Shown: positions 1-11,533 of the stretch, piece by piece
Numbering within the stretch: the stretch's first letter is position 1
How the letters are laid out: every line of letters begins with the position of its first letter
NCBI GenBank assembly: GCA_035604135.1
Contig: DATNJB010000063.1
Location: 186,001-250,000 of the forward strand
Reading direction: 5' to 3'
DNA: 64,000 bases
Origin: Poindextera sp035604135
Lineage (GTDB): Bacteria; Pseudomonadota; Alphaproteobacteria; Caulobacterales; Caulobacteraceae
Made by a program: the position numbers and the translations under genes
The notes under the pieces: model-generated
The model's database searches: none
Told to the model about the DNA's origin: nothing
Seen by the model: only the letters and a program-made list of their open reading frames with translations

Positions 1-327
1 CCGGTTGATGAGAAGCGCGGCGACGGCCGGCCGGAACCCCTCGCTATTCAGCCCTTCCAACACGCCGGCGAGCGCGGTCGACGCGAGCGCCGCCTGGCGC
101 CGGCGCCCCTCGGCAACGGCGGCGGCGGCCTCCGCCGTCGGTCCGCCGCCCTCGGCGCGGGGCATCTCGTAGGCGACCTGGTATGGCTCAAACGCCAGGC
201 GGTCGCCGTCGGCCGCGGTGGCTAGGAACGCGGACAGCACCACCCGCGGCAGTGGCCGGTGAACAGCGACGCCAACCACCACGCTGCCGCCGCGGCCGGC
301 GCGGAATCCGAGAGCGACAGGAGTCAT
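1..327 (-). CDS. Unknown conserved-looking protein, C-terminus cut by window edge
   Basis: An open frame runs leftward from an ATG at 327 without a stop to base 1, giving at least 109 residues. It starts MTPVALGFRAGRGGSVVVGV, has alternating hydrophobic strands, then an Ala-rich helical stretch with EGRRRQAALAS and ends in VAALLINR at the edge. The codon pattern (GC-rich third positions) supports real coding. I do not recognise the family; the start, a short glycine turn followed by beta strands, could suit a nucleotide-binding or RNase H-like fold, but this is a guess. No signal peptide or membrane segment is visible. It is followed upstream by about 200 bp with no gene. Confidence 0.6.
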   Translation of the reverse strand, partial: MTPVALGFRAGRGGSVVVGVAVHRPLPRVVLSAFLATAADGDRLAFEPYQVAYEMPRAEGGGPTAEAAAAVAEGRRRQAALASTALAGVLEGLNSEGFRPAVAALLINR

Positions 328-435
328 AGCATCAGCCCGGTGCGGGATTCAGCGGTACGGTACGCATCCCCAAGAAAGAGTCACTAAGTGGTTCGCATGC
401 ACGCTTGGAGCGCCTGAGCGGCGGATGGACGCCGA

Positions 436-460
436 ATGACCGCTGTTGGCGCATAGCAGG
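436..460 (+). repeat. Short dispersed repeat, copy 1
   Basis: The segment ATGACCGCTGTTGGCGCATA followed by GCAGG recurs at 1247-1271 in the same orientation, with two mismatches over the first 24 bases. The two copies flank the broken AraC/GyrI gene. It may be an intergenic dispersed repeat; its genome copy number cannot be judged from this window. Confidence 0.45.
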
Positions 461-538
461 CACGACGTGTTGTCGAACGCGCTATCGCTGGCGCACCACC
501 TGACCGAGAGCCATTAGACTAGCCACTTAGGCGGCCAG

Positions 539-1151
539 TCAGGCGAGCGGCAGCCGGATCTCGGTCTCCAGGTCGGCGGGCGCGGTCATGTGCGGGTCGT
601 TCAGATAGACCTCGACGATCGGCCCTTCGCCGCGCGTCCCGCCGCCGGCTTCCAGCCAGGCGTAGAGCGCCGCGTAAGACTCACTAAGCCGCACATAGGG
701 ACCATTGTGCCTTAGCGCGACGTAGCGACCGGCCGGCAGGGTGCGCACGTGCACCTCGTCGTCGCCCACGATGTCGTCCGGAACACTAATTGCCGCCTGT
801 GTCCGCAGATTGGCGGCAGGCGTCGTGCTCATATCGTCGAGATAAACCGCAACGCCCACTGCGAGCGGGCCGGTCAGCCCGCGCGGCGCGGCCCAAGCGC
901 GGAGCCGCTCGAACGTCGGGCCGATCTTCTCATATGGACCCACGTGCGCGGTGCAGCCTGAGCCGCGACGGCGTCCCGGCCGCCGTCTCGCGCCACGCCC
1001 TGCGGTAAACGCGGTGGAAGTGATAGGGGGACAGGCATGCAACGGCCGCCAGCCGCTCCAGGTCGAGCGGCTCGTCTAGATGGTCGGCGATGTGCGCCGC
1101 CACCTTCGCCAAGCGCCGCGCCTGGCTCTTGACTGTCTCTGCACGAGGCAT
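539..1151 (-). pseudogene. AraC-type regulator with GyrI-like effector domain, broken by internal deletion
   Basis: From ATG 1151 one frame encodes the first AraC helix-turn-helix (KVAAHIADHLDEPLDLERLA, then ACLSPYHFHRVYRR and RLRLHRA) and stops at 930. A second frame from about 946 to 539 encodes the larger part of a GyrI-like ligand-binding domain, beginning HVGPYEKIGPTFERLRAW and ending ETEIRLPLA. In intact proteins of this family (about 290 residues) a second helix-turn-helix and the beginning of the GyrI domain lie between these segments; here both are missing and the junction, near 944-950, is out of frame. The junction shares GCAC with both sides. Known family role: AraC/XylS regulators with a SbmC/GyrI-type drug or small-molecule sensor. 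Most likely non-functional. Confidence 0.75.
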
Positions 1152-1246
1152 GGTCTTCGAGCTTAGCCGCGATCGCTTGATCCAGGTTGCGTTTCTTGGG
1201 CTTGGCCGGCCGCTTGATCGGCGGGGCGGTCCCTGGCTCAGGCGGC

Positions 1247-1271
1247 ATGACCGCTCTTGGCGCATAGCGGA
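1247..1271 (+). repeat. Short dispersed repeat, copy 2
   Basis: ATGACCGCTCTTGGCGCATA followed by GCGGA matches the segment at 436-460 in direct orientation with two differences in the first 24 bases. It lies between the broken AraC/GyrI gene and the end of metH, in about 145 bp with no other recognisable feature. Confidence 0.45.
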
Positions 1272-1297
1272 CATCCCGCGATCGGTCGCGGCCAAGC

Positions 1298-4003
<2,706 letters not shown>

Positions 4004-4010
4004 TTGAGCC

Positions 4011-5072
4011 TCAAACCAACTCGAACGGCTCTAGCCCCGCCAGCCTGAGCGCCTTCTCGCGATGTGGGACGACGCGCGGGGGCAAGCCTTCGACCGCCTC
4101 GGCGATGCGGCGGATGTGCCCGGGCGTGGTGCCGCAGCAGCCGCCGAGGATGTTGACGAGGCCGCTCCGCGCCCATTCGCCGAGCATGCGGGCGGTGTCC
4201 TCCGGTCCTTCGTCGTACTCGCCCATGGCGTTGGGCAGGCCGGCGTTGGGGTAGGCGGCGACCAGCGTATCTGCGACCCGCGCGAGCTCGGCGATGTACG
4301 GCCGCATCAGCTCCGCGCCGAGCGCGCAGTTCAGCCCGACCGCGATCGGGCGGGCATGGCGGATCGAGTTCCAGAACGCCTCGACCGTCTGGCCGGAGAG
4401 CGTGCGCCCCGAGCGGTCGGTGATGGTGCCCGAGACCCAGATCGGCGGCGGCTCGAGCCCATCGTCGGCCAGGTCGAGGATCGCCTTGATGGCGGCCTTG
4501 GCGTTCAGCGTGTCGAAGACGGTCTCGACCAGGAAGAGGTCGACGCCGCCCTCGTGCAGCGCCAGCGCCTGCTCGCGGTAGCCGGCGTACACCTGGTCGA
4601 ACGTCACGCCGCGAGCGCCTGGATCGTCCACCTTCGATGAAATGGACAGCGTCTTGTTCATCGGCCCGAGCGCGCCGGCGACGAAGCGCGGCTTGTCGGG
4701 TGTCTTGGCGGTCCAGCGCGCCGCGGCGTCGCAGGCCAGGCGCGCGGCGGCCAGGTTGATCTCGCGGACGGCGCCCTCGAGCCCGAAATCCGCCTGGCTG
4801 AAGACGTTGGCGTTGAAGGTGTTGGTCTCGGCGATGTCGGCGCCGGCGTCGAAGTAGGCGTCGTGCACCTCGGCGATCAGGTCGGGCCGCGTGAGGCAAA
4901 GGGGGTCGTAGTCGCCCTTGAGCGAGACGGGATGATTTTTGAACCGCTCACCGCGGAAGTCGGTTTCGACGAGCCCCTTCTTCTGCAGGAGCACGCCCCA
5001 GGACCCATCGAGGATGAGGATCCGTTTCTCCGCCGCCGCCTGGAAGGCGGCTATCCTTTGTGCTCGGCTCAT
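4011..5072 (-). CDS. metH: Methionine synthase, homocysteine-binding part
   Basis: This 353-residue protein is the homocysteine S-methyltransferase domain of MetH as a separate polypeptide. It begins MSRAQRIAAFQAAAEKRILI and continues LDGSWGVLLQKKGL, typical of the MetH N-terminus. The zinc ligands are visible: a Cys in VGLNCALGAE and the CC pair in NILGGCCGTTPGHI. Its ATG at 5072 overlaps the metF stop in an ATGA arrangement, so translation is probably coupled; a frame continues upstream to 5204 but that part is metF in another frame. The encoded domain hands homocysteine to the cobalamin subunit encoded by the next gene. Length fits one domain without the folate part. Confidence 0.95.
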   Translation of the reverse strand: MSRAQRIAAFQAAAEKRILILDGSWGVLLQKKGLVETDFRGERFKNHPVSLKGDYDPLCLTRPDLIAEVHDAYFDAGADIAETNTFNANVFSQADFGLEGAVREINLAAARLACDAAARWTAKTPDKPRFVAGALGPMNKTLSISSKVDDPGARGVTFDQVYAGYREQALALHEGGVDLFLVETVFDTLNAKAAIKAILDLADDGLEPPPIWVSGTITDRSGRTLSGQTVEAFWNSIRHARPIAVGLNCALGAELMRPYIAELARVADTLVAAYPNAGLPNAMGEYDEGPEDTARMLGEWARSGLVNILGGCCGTTPGHIRRIAEAVEGLPPRVVPHREKALRLAGLEPFELV

Positions 5073-6004
5073 AGCAGCGCCTCCCGTGCCCCGAGCACCC
5101 GGCAGATGGCGTAGGTCAGCTCCGCCCGGTTCAGGGTGAAGAAGTGGACATCGCCATAGCCCTCCTCCTCGAGGCGAGCGCACGTCTCGGCCGCGACCGC
5201 GCATGCAATCAGCTCGCGGGTCGTCGGGTCCTCGTCGAGCCCTTCAAATAAGGCGCCCAGCCAGTCGGGCAGCGGGATGCCGCAGGGTTTGGCCATCCGC
5301 TTCAAGCCCTTGAAGTTCGAGACCGGCATGATCCCCGGCAGGATCGGAATGGTGACTCCAGCCTTGCGCACCTGCTCGGCGAATCGGAGGAAGGCGTCGA
5401 TGTCGAAGAAGAATTGCGTGATCGCCCTGGTCGCGCCCGCGTCGATCTTCGCCTTCAGCACATCGATGTCGTGCTGGACCGACGGGCTCTCGGGATGCTT
5501 CTGCGGATAGAGGCTGACGCTGATCTCGAACGGAGCGATGGCGCCGATTCCGCGGGTTAGCTCGGTGGCGTTGGCGTAACCGTCCGTTCGCGGAACATAG
5601 GCGCCGCCGATCGAGCCGGGCGGGTCGCCGCGCAGGGCCACCAGGTGACGGATGCCGGCGTCCCAGTAGTCATGGATCACTTCGTCGACCTCATCGCGGC
5701 TGGCGTCGACGCAGGTCAGGTGCGCGGCCGGCTTCAGCGTCGTCTCCTCCAGGATGCGCCGCACCGTCCGGTGGGTCCGCTCGCGCGTCGAGCCGCCGGC
5801 GCCATAGGTCACCGACACGAAGCTGGGCTTGAGCAGCTCGAGCCGCCGGATCGAGGCCCAGAGCGCATCCTCCATCTCCGGCGTGCGCGGCGGGGAGAAC
5901 TCGAAAGAGATGTCGAGCGGGCGGGCTTGGCGGCCGGCCAGGCGGGCGCCGGCGCGGGCGACCGGCCCAAGCGCCGTTTCGAGGCGAGCGATGGATGCGC
6001 TCAT
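5069..6004 (-). CDS. metF: 5,10-methylenetetrahydrofolate reductase
   Basis: A 311-residue TIM-barrel flavoprotein of the MetF family, making 5-methyl-tetrahydrofolate for methionine synthase. Typical segments are SFEFSPPRTPEMED near the N-terminus, VSVTYGAGGSTRERT, LTCVDASRDEVD, HLVALRGDPP and ITQFFFD. It starts at ATG 6004, overlapping the sahR stop by three bases (ATGA), and ends overlapping the homocysteine-domain gene. It therefore sits in the same transcript as its downstream pathway partner. The sequence looks complete, with no missing motif. Confidence 0.95.
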   Translation of the reverse strand: MSASIARLETALGPVARAGARLAGRQARPLDISFEFSPPRTPEMEDALWASIRRLELLKPSFVSVTYGAGGSTRERTHRTVRRILEETTLKPAAHLTCVDASRDEVDEVIHDYWDAGIRHLVALRGDPPGSIGGAYVPRTDGYANATELTRGIGAIAPFEISVSLYPQKHPESPSVQHDIDVLKAKIDAGATRAITQFFFDIDAFLRFAEQVRKAGVTIPILPGIMPVSNFKGLKRMAKPCGIPLPDWLGALFEGLDEDPTTRELIACAVAAETCARLEEEGYGDVHFFTLNRAELTYAICRVLGAREALL

Positions 6005-6972
6005 GCGGCGCTCCTTTGTTGGGCGGCCTTGGGGGCGGCGGCCCAGATCTTGACGGTGAGGCCAGCGTCGTCGGCCGGCGGCAGGCTGATTGGCTCGGGC
6101 GCGGCGAGCCCGGCGGCGGCGAGCCAGCGGCTCATCTCCTCGTCGGAGAACCCCAGGCGGCGGTGCTGGTGCGCCTCGCGCAGGTATTCGAGCCTATGCG
6201 GGGCGAAATCCACGATCAGCAGCTTGCCGTCGGGCGCGACGAGCCGCGCGGCCTCCGCCACGGCGGCGGCCGGATCGTTGAGATAGTGGAGCACTTGGTG
6301 CACGACGACGAGATCGGCCCAGCCGCTCGGCAGGTGGGTGGCGAAGACGTCGCCGTGGCGCAGCTCGCAGTGCTCGAGGCCGGCCCCGGCGGTGGTCTGG
6401 CGGGCGATGTTGAGCATCTGCTGAGACAGATCGAGCCCGAGCGCCGCCTTGGCGTTTGCGCCGAGCAGCCTGAGCATCCGCCCCGAGCCTGTTCCGAGGT
6501 CGACCACGCGGCGGAAGGGTCCCTTGCCGGCGGCGGCGAGAATGGCCGCTTCGACGTTGGCTTCCGCGACGTAGAGCGAGCGCAGCTCGTCCCAGCGCGC
6601 CGCGTTCTGGGCGAAATAGTCGGCCGCGGCCCTCGCGCGCTCAGCCCGTACGCTCTCGAGCGCCGCGGCGTCGCGGGCGATCGCCGGGTCGCCCGGACTG
6701 AGCTGGCCCAGCAGCTGGTCGATGAACGTGCGCTCCGGCGCGCGTCCGGCGAGCCGATAGAAGGCCCAGGCTCCGTCGGGAAACCGCTCGACCAGGCCGG
6801 CGGCGACGAGCAGCTTGAGGTGCCGGGAGACGCGCGGCTGGCTCTGGCCGAGCACGCCGGTAAGCTCGCCGACGGCCAGCTCCTCGCGCGCCAGCAAGGC
6901 CAGGATGCGAAAGCGCGTCGGCTCGCCGGCGGCGCGCAACAGCTCCACGATCTGGCCCGCGCTCAAGGTCAT
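6001..6972 (-). CDS. sahR: SahR-type ArsR regulator with SAM/SAH-binding methyltransferase domain
   Basis: This 323-residue protein has an ArsR winged helix (residues about 1-95: EPTRFRILALLAREELAVGE and QSQPRVSRHLKLL) followed by a class I methyltransferase fold with VVDLGTGSGRML and LGLDLSQQML. This architecture at the head of metF-metH matches SahR, known in Proteobacteria as a repressor of methionine-cycle genes that responds to S-adenosylhomocysteine. The name is inferred from architecture plus context plus the adjacent operator. The start is ATG 6972; a longer frame to 7125 would run through the operator and is not used. No metal-binding CxC typical of arsenic sensors is visible in the DNA-binding domain. 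Confidence 0.88.
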   Translation of the reverse strand: MTLSAGQIVELLRAAGEPTRFRILALLAREELAVGELTGVLGQSQPRVSRHLKLLVAAGLVERFPDGAWAFYRLAGRAPERTFIDQLLGQLSPGDPAIARDAAALESVRAERARAAADYFAQNAARWDELRSLYVAEANVEAAILAAAGKGPFRRVVDLGTGSGRMLRLLGANAKAALGLDLSQQMLNIARQTTAGAGLEHCELRHGDVFATHLPSGWADLVVVHQVLHYLNDPAAAVAEAARLVAPDGKLLIVDFAPHRLEYLREAHQHRRLGFSDEEMSRWLAAAGLAAPEPISLPPADDAGLTVKIWAAAPKAAQQRSAA

Positions 6973-6977
6973 CCAGG

Positions 6978-6999
6978 CATATAAAGATATCCTTATATG
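6978..6999. promoter_or_regulatory. SahR operator, near-perfect 22-bp palindrome
   Basis: The core ATAAAGATATCCTTAT is flanked by CAT and ATG-like half sites, and the 22 bases at these positions equal their own reverse complement except for one pair of positions. I recall an ATAAAGATAT-type palindrome as the SahR site of alphaproteobacteria. It ends only 5 bases before the sahR ATG, so the bound repressor would cover the promoter or the first transcribed bases, and the mRNA may be leaderless or nearly so. Confidence 0.8.
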
Positions 7000-7156
7000 A
7001 GAAGTCAAGCTGATTTCCTGTCTGCCGACGCGTGCCGGCCACGCGCCGGCGCCAGCGCAACGCCTTATTTTACAAGCGTTGCTGCAACCGGAAGCTGACT
7101 GGGCGGTTACGCCACAAGTCGACAACCGTCATATCCCAGTCGAGGGAGACTGAGCC

Positions 7157-7600
7157 ATGAAGACGATTTTTCTTATCGCAAGCGCCACCGCCATCGGCCT
7201 CACCGCTGGCGCATCCCAGGCCGCGAGCCACCACCATGCCGGCATGGCCAGCGCCGGCGCCTATGCCGAGCCAGCGCAGCCGATCGCCTACACCCAGCTC
7301 AGCGCTTATCTGAAGGCCTCGCCGCGGGCGAAGAAGACGGGCGACTGGGGTGGACAGATGGCCGCGTCCACCGGGACGAACGTCAATGCGGCCGCAACCA
7401 CCGCGCCACCGGCTGCCGACACCACCCAGCCGAACGCGGCGAGCCCGGCCACGGCCGGTCCCAACGCCGCCCCGGCGCCGACCCCGGTGGCGGCGCCGCC
7501 CGACGCCAACGCGTCGCCGAGCCAGCAGCCGATGAGCCCGGCCGCGCCGGCGAACCCTGCGGCCCCGACCTCGAACGCCCCGGCGACGCAGCCGCAATAG
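7157..7600 (+). CDS. Secreted Pro/Ala-rich protein of unknown function
   Basis: A 147-residue protein with a clear Sec signal peptide (MKTIFLIASATAIGL followed by TAGASQA and a cut site before ASHHH). The mature part has a short ordered motif, AYTQLSAYLKASPRAKK, then about 90 residues made mostly of Ala, Pro, Thr and Asn, which should be disordered. A good ribosome site, GAGGGAGA, precedes the ATG. A histidine cluster (SHHHAG) follows the signal peptide and could bind metal, but that is speculation. It is transcribed divergently from the methionine operon. Confidence 0.75.
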   Translation: MKTIFLIASATAIGLTAGASQAASHHHAGMASAGAYAEPAQPIAYTQLSAYLKASPRAKKTGDWGGQMAASTGTNVNAAATTAPPAADTTQPNAASPATAGPNAAPAPTPVAAPPDANASPSQQPMSPAAPANPAAPTSNAPATQPQ

Positions 7601-7644
7601 CCGCAAGAGCGGCAGATCTAGTTGCTCGCCGCTTGACGGCTGCG

Positions 7645-7676
7645 GCGCCGCATGGCCTTCGCCGGCCATGCGGCGC
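7645..7676 (+). promoter_or_regulatory. Perfect hairpin covering the start codon of the P-loop kinase gene
   Basis: GCGCCGCATGGCC (7645-7657) pairs perfectly with GGCCATGCGGCGC (7664-7676) across a 6-base loop. The right arm contains the ATG (7668-7670) of the following gene. There is no T-tract, so it is a poor intrinsic terminator; it could hide the start codon or end the upstream transcript. Confidence 0.6.
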
Positions 7677-8168
7677 GTGGTCATCCTGGGCTGCTCCGGC
7701 AGCGGCAAGTCGACCCTCGCCCGCGCGATGGGCGAGCGACTCGGGTTGCCCGTCGTGCATCTCGACGCGCTCTTCTGGCGCCCTGGCTGGAGAGAGCCTG
7801 AGAACGAGGGCTTCCGCGCGAGGCTCGCCGCCGCGATCGCCGGCGACGCCTGGATCACTGACGGCAATTTCGTCGGCCGCACCTTCGACCTGCGCCTGCC
7901 CCGCGCCGACCTCGTCATCTACCTCGACCAGCCGCGCCGCATTTGCCTCTGGCGGGTGCTGAGGCGGTGGTGGGCCGACCGCGGCAAGACCCGCCCCGAC
8001 CTCGCCGAGGGCTGCTTCGAGAACCTGGACTGGGACTTTCTGGAGTGGGTCTGGACCTTCGAGCGCAAGAGCCGCCCGCGCATCGAGGCGACGGCGGCAA
8101 GCTACGGCGTCCCCACCATCACCCTTAGCGGCGACAAGGCCGTGGCGGAATACCTAGCTGGCCTTTAG
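7668..8168 (+). CDS. Adenylate-kinase-like P-loop protein (DNA topology modulation/FlaR-like)
   Basis: A 166-residue P-loop NTPase with Walker A GCSGSGKSTLA at residues 8-18, a VVHLDALFW segment and WITDGNFVGRTFDLRLPRAD, followed by the DLVIYLDQPR strand. This is the pattern of the small kinase-like family annotated as topology modulation protein or AAA family ATPase. The natural substrate is unknown for most members; the fold suggests a nucleoside or nucleotide kinase. The ATG lies inside the perfect hairpin at 7645-7676, with no clear ribosome site exposed, so its translation may be restrained. A GTG nine bases downstream is an alternative start. Confidence 0.85.
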   Translation: MRRVVILGCSGSGKSTLARAMGERLGLPVVHLDALFWRPGWREPENEGFRARLAAAIAGDAWITDGNFVGRTFDLRLPRADLVIYLDQPRRICLWRVLRRWWADRGKTRPDLAEGCFENLDWDFLEWVWTFERKSRPRIEATAASYGVPTITLSGDKAVAEYLAGL

Positions 8169-8211
8169 CCGTTCACCCAGGCGGCGCTCGCCAAATCGAA
8201 CATGTCCCTGA

Positions 8212-9873
<1,662 letters not shown>

Positions 9874-10045
9874 GGCGGCTCGTTTGGCCTCCGGTGTCGT
9901 GGGTTTTCGCGGAACCGCGGGGTTCTATCGAACGCGGGCGGCGGCGTCCACGCGAGCCTGCGCGACAGACGGGCAACGTTGGCCTGAGCGGAGCGTTAGC
10001 TTTCACAGCGGCCGTTTCGCGCCGTTTGCAGTTGGAGCAACGACC

Positions 10046-10231
10046 ATGGACAAGAACCGCGTCAAAGGCGCCGGCCACGAGGTGAAGGGCGCAACGAAGG
10101 AGGCCCTCGGCAAGGTGACCGGCAACATCGGCAAGCAGGTGCAGGGCCTCGCCGAGAAGAAGCTGGGCGCCGTTCAGCGCAAGGCGGGCGAAGCTGCCGA
10201 CAAGGCGCGCCGCGACCAGCAGCGCATCTAG
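10046..10231 (+). CDS. CsbD-family stress-response protein
   Basis: A 61-residue, highly charged protein beginning MDKNRVKGAGHEVKGATKEA with repeated GxxxEVKG/KVTGN helices and no signal peptide, the standard CsbD-like pattern. GGAG lies about ten bases before the ATG. Members are induced by general stress in many bacteria; the biochemical role is not known. A longer in-frame extension upstream (from 9833) has no coding character and is ignored. I looked for a clear EcfG-type promoter before it and did not find a convincing one. Confidence 0.9.
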   Translation: MDKNRVKGAGHEVKGATKEALGKVTGNIGKQVQGLAEKKLGAVQRKAGEAADKARRDQQRI

Positions 10232-10384
10232 CCGATCACGACCACCGACGGATTGGCGCCGCTGGCCCGCAAAGCCCGCGGCGCTGCTCATTGGGCGCTC
10301 GGTCGGCGCGCGAGCGACTTCACGCGGCTGCGCCGTCCAGGCATGTATGGGAGCGACCAACCAAACAATCCATAAGGTGCGGCA

Positions 10385-11062
10385 TTGACGTTCGACGAGG
10401 TTGTCCTGGGGCGCCGCAGCATCCGCGGCTACAAGCGCGACCCCGTGCCCAAGGCGGTGATCGAGGAGATCATCGAGATCGCGATGCGCGCGCCGTCGTC
10501 GCTGAACACACAGCCATGGAACTTCTACGTGGTCGCCGGCGCCCCGCTCGACCGCATCCGGGCCGGCAACACCGAACGCAACCTGGCGGGCGTCCCCTCG
10601 TCCCGCGAGTTCCGCGGCCACGGCGAATATGCGGGCGCGCACCGCGAGCGGCAGATCGGCATCGCCAAGCAGCTGTTTGCGGCCATGGGCATCGAGCGGC
10701 ATGACCCGGAGGGGCGCAAGGACTGGGTGCTGCGCGGGTTTCGCCAGTTCGACGCGCCGGTCTCGGTCGTGGTGACCTATGATCGATCGATCCACGGCGG
10801 CGACATCGCACCGTTCGATTGCGGGGCGGTGACCAACGCGCTGGTCAACGCCGCCTGGTCGCGCGGTCTCGGCTGCGTGGTCAACAGCCAGGGGATCATG
10901 CAGTCGCCGGTCGTTCGCGAGCACGCGGGAATCGCCGACGACCAGGTGATCATGATCTGCGTCGCCATGGGCTATCCCGACGATGACTTCCCGGCGAATG
11001 CGGTCGTCTCGCAGCGCAAGTCCGTCGATGACGCCGCGGTGTTCCTCGGCTTCGACGAGTAG
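10385..11062 (+). CDS. Nitroreductase-family FMN oxidoreductase
   Basis: A 225-residue protein of the nitroreductase fold: FDEVVLGRRSIRGYK with the FMN-phosphate-contacting RRSIR, then RAPSSLNTQPWNFYVV, and the C-terminal VAMGYPDDDFPAN. The family reduces nitro groups, quinones or enones using NAD(P)H and FMN as a homodimer; the natural substrate here is open. The start appears to be TTG at 10385, supported by AAGGTG six bases upstream and by the absence of an in-frame ATG nearby. The sequence is complete. Confidence 0.9.
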   Translation: MTFDEVVLGRRSIRGYKRDPVPKAVIEEIIEIAMRAPSSLNTQPWNFYVVAGAPLDRIRAGNTERNLAGVPSSREFRGHGEYAGAHRERQIGIAKQLFAAMGIERHDPEGRKDWVLRGFRQFDAPVSVVVTYDRSIHGGDIAPFDCGAVTNALVNAAWSRGLGCVVNSQGIMQSPVVREHAGIADDQVIMICVAMGYPDDDFPANAVVSQRKSVDDAAVFLGFDE

Positions 11063-11092
11063 GCTAGCGGCTCTCAAGCTCGGAGCAGGGCG

Positions 11093-11404
11093 ATGAATGA
11101 CCAGATCTGCAACCACCTGGAGCTGATCAGGAGCGTCACCCCCAGCGCCAAGGGCTGCGAGGAGTGCCTGGCGATCGGATCGCCCTGGGTTCACCTTCGC
11201 CTCTGCCGCGCCTGTGGCCACGTGGGCTGTTGCGATCAGTCACCGAACCGGCACGCCACCAAACACTTCAAGGCGACAGGCCATCCGATCATCGAGGGCT
11301 ACGATCCGCCGGAAGGCTGGGGCTGGTGCTACGTCGACGAAGTCTTCCTCGATCTCGGCGCCGATACGACAAAGCAGGTCGGACCCATTCCTCGATACGT
11401 CTGA
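11093..11404 (+). CDS. UBP-type zinc-finger protein
   Basis: A 103-residue protein made almost entirely of a ZnF-UBP domain: CNHLELI, GCEECL, LRLCRACGHVGCCDQS and NRHATKHFKATGHPII supply the Cys/His zinc ligands in the family order. The C-terminal GWGWCYVDEVFLDL is also typical of bacterial members. In eukaryotes this domain binds free ubiquitin C-termini; bacteria lack ubiquitin and the function of the stand-alone version is unknown. It lies 30 bp after the nitroreductase and shortly before the NhaA fusion, so cotranscription is plausible. Confidence 0.9.
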   Translation: MNDQICNHLELIRSVTPSAKGCEECLAIGSPWVHLRLCRACGHVGCCDQSPNRHATKHFKATGHPIIEGYDPPEGWGWCYVDEVFLDLGADTTKQVGPIPRYV

Positions 11405-11533
11405 AGCCATCCGATCTCCTTCTGGCCCCTCAGGCGGCGGCAACGGGCGAACGGCGAGAGCTTGCCCGGACGCGTCCGGTCCTGTGTGGTGACCATCGCC
11501 CGAGGCCAGCGCGCCCCGGGGAAGGGCATGGGC

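Noticed and set aside
1147..1248. Small ORF starting MPPEPGTAPPIKRPAK upstream of the broken AraC gene
   Set aside because: It runs into the regulator in the wrong frame and has no ribosome site or recognisable domain.
9905..10045. EcfG-type general stress promoter before csbD
   Set aside because: GGAAC and GGAGC occur, but no CGTT lies at the 16-17 base spacing expected; the match is too weak.
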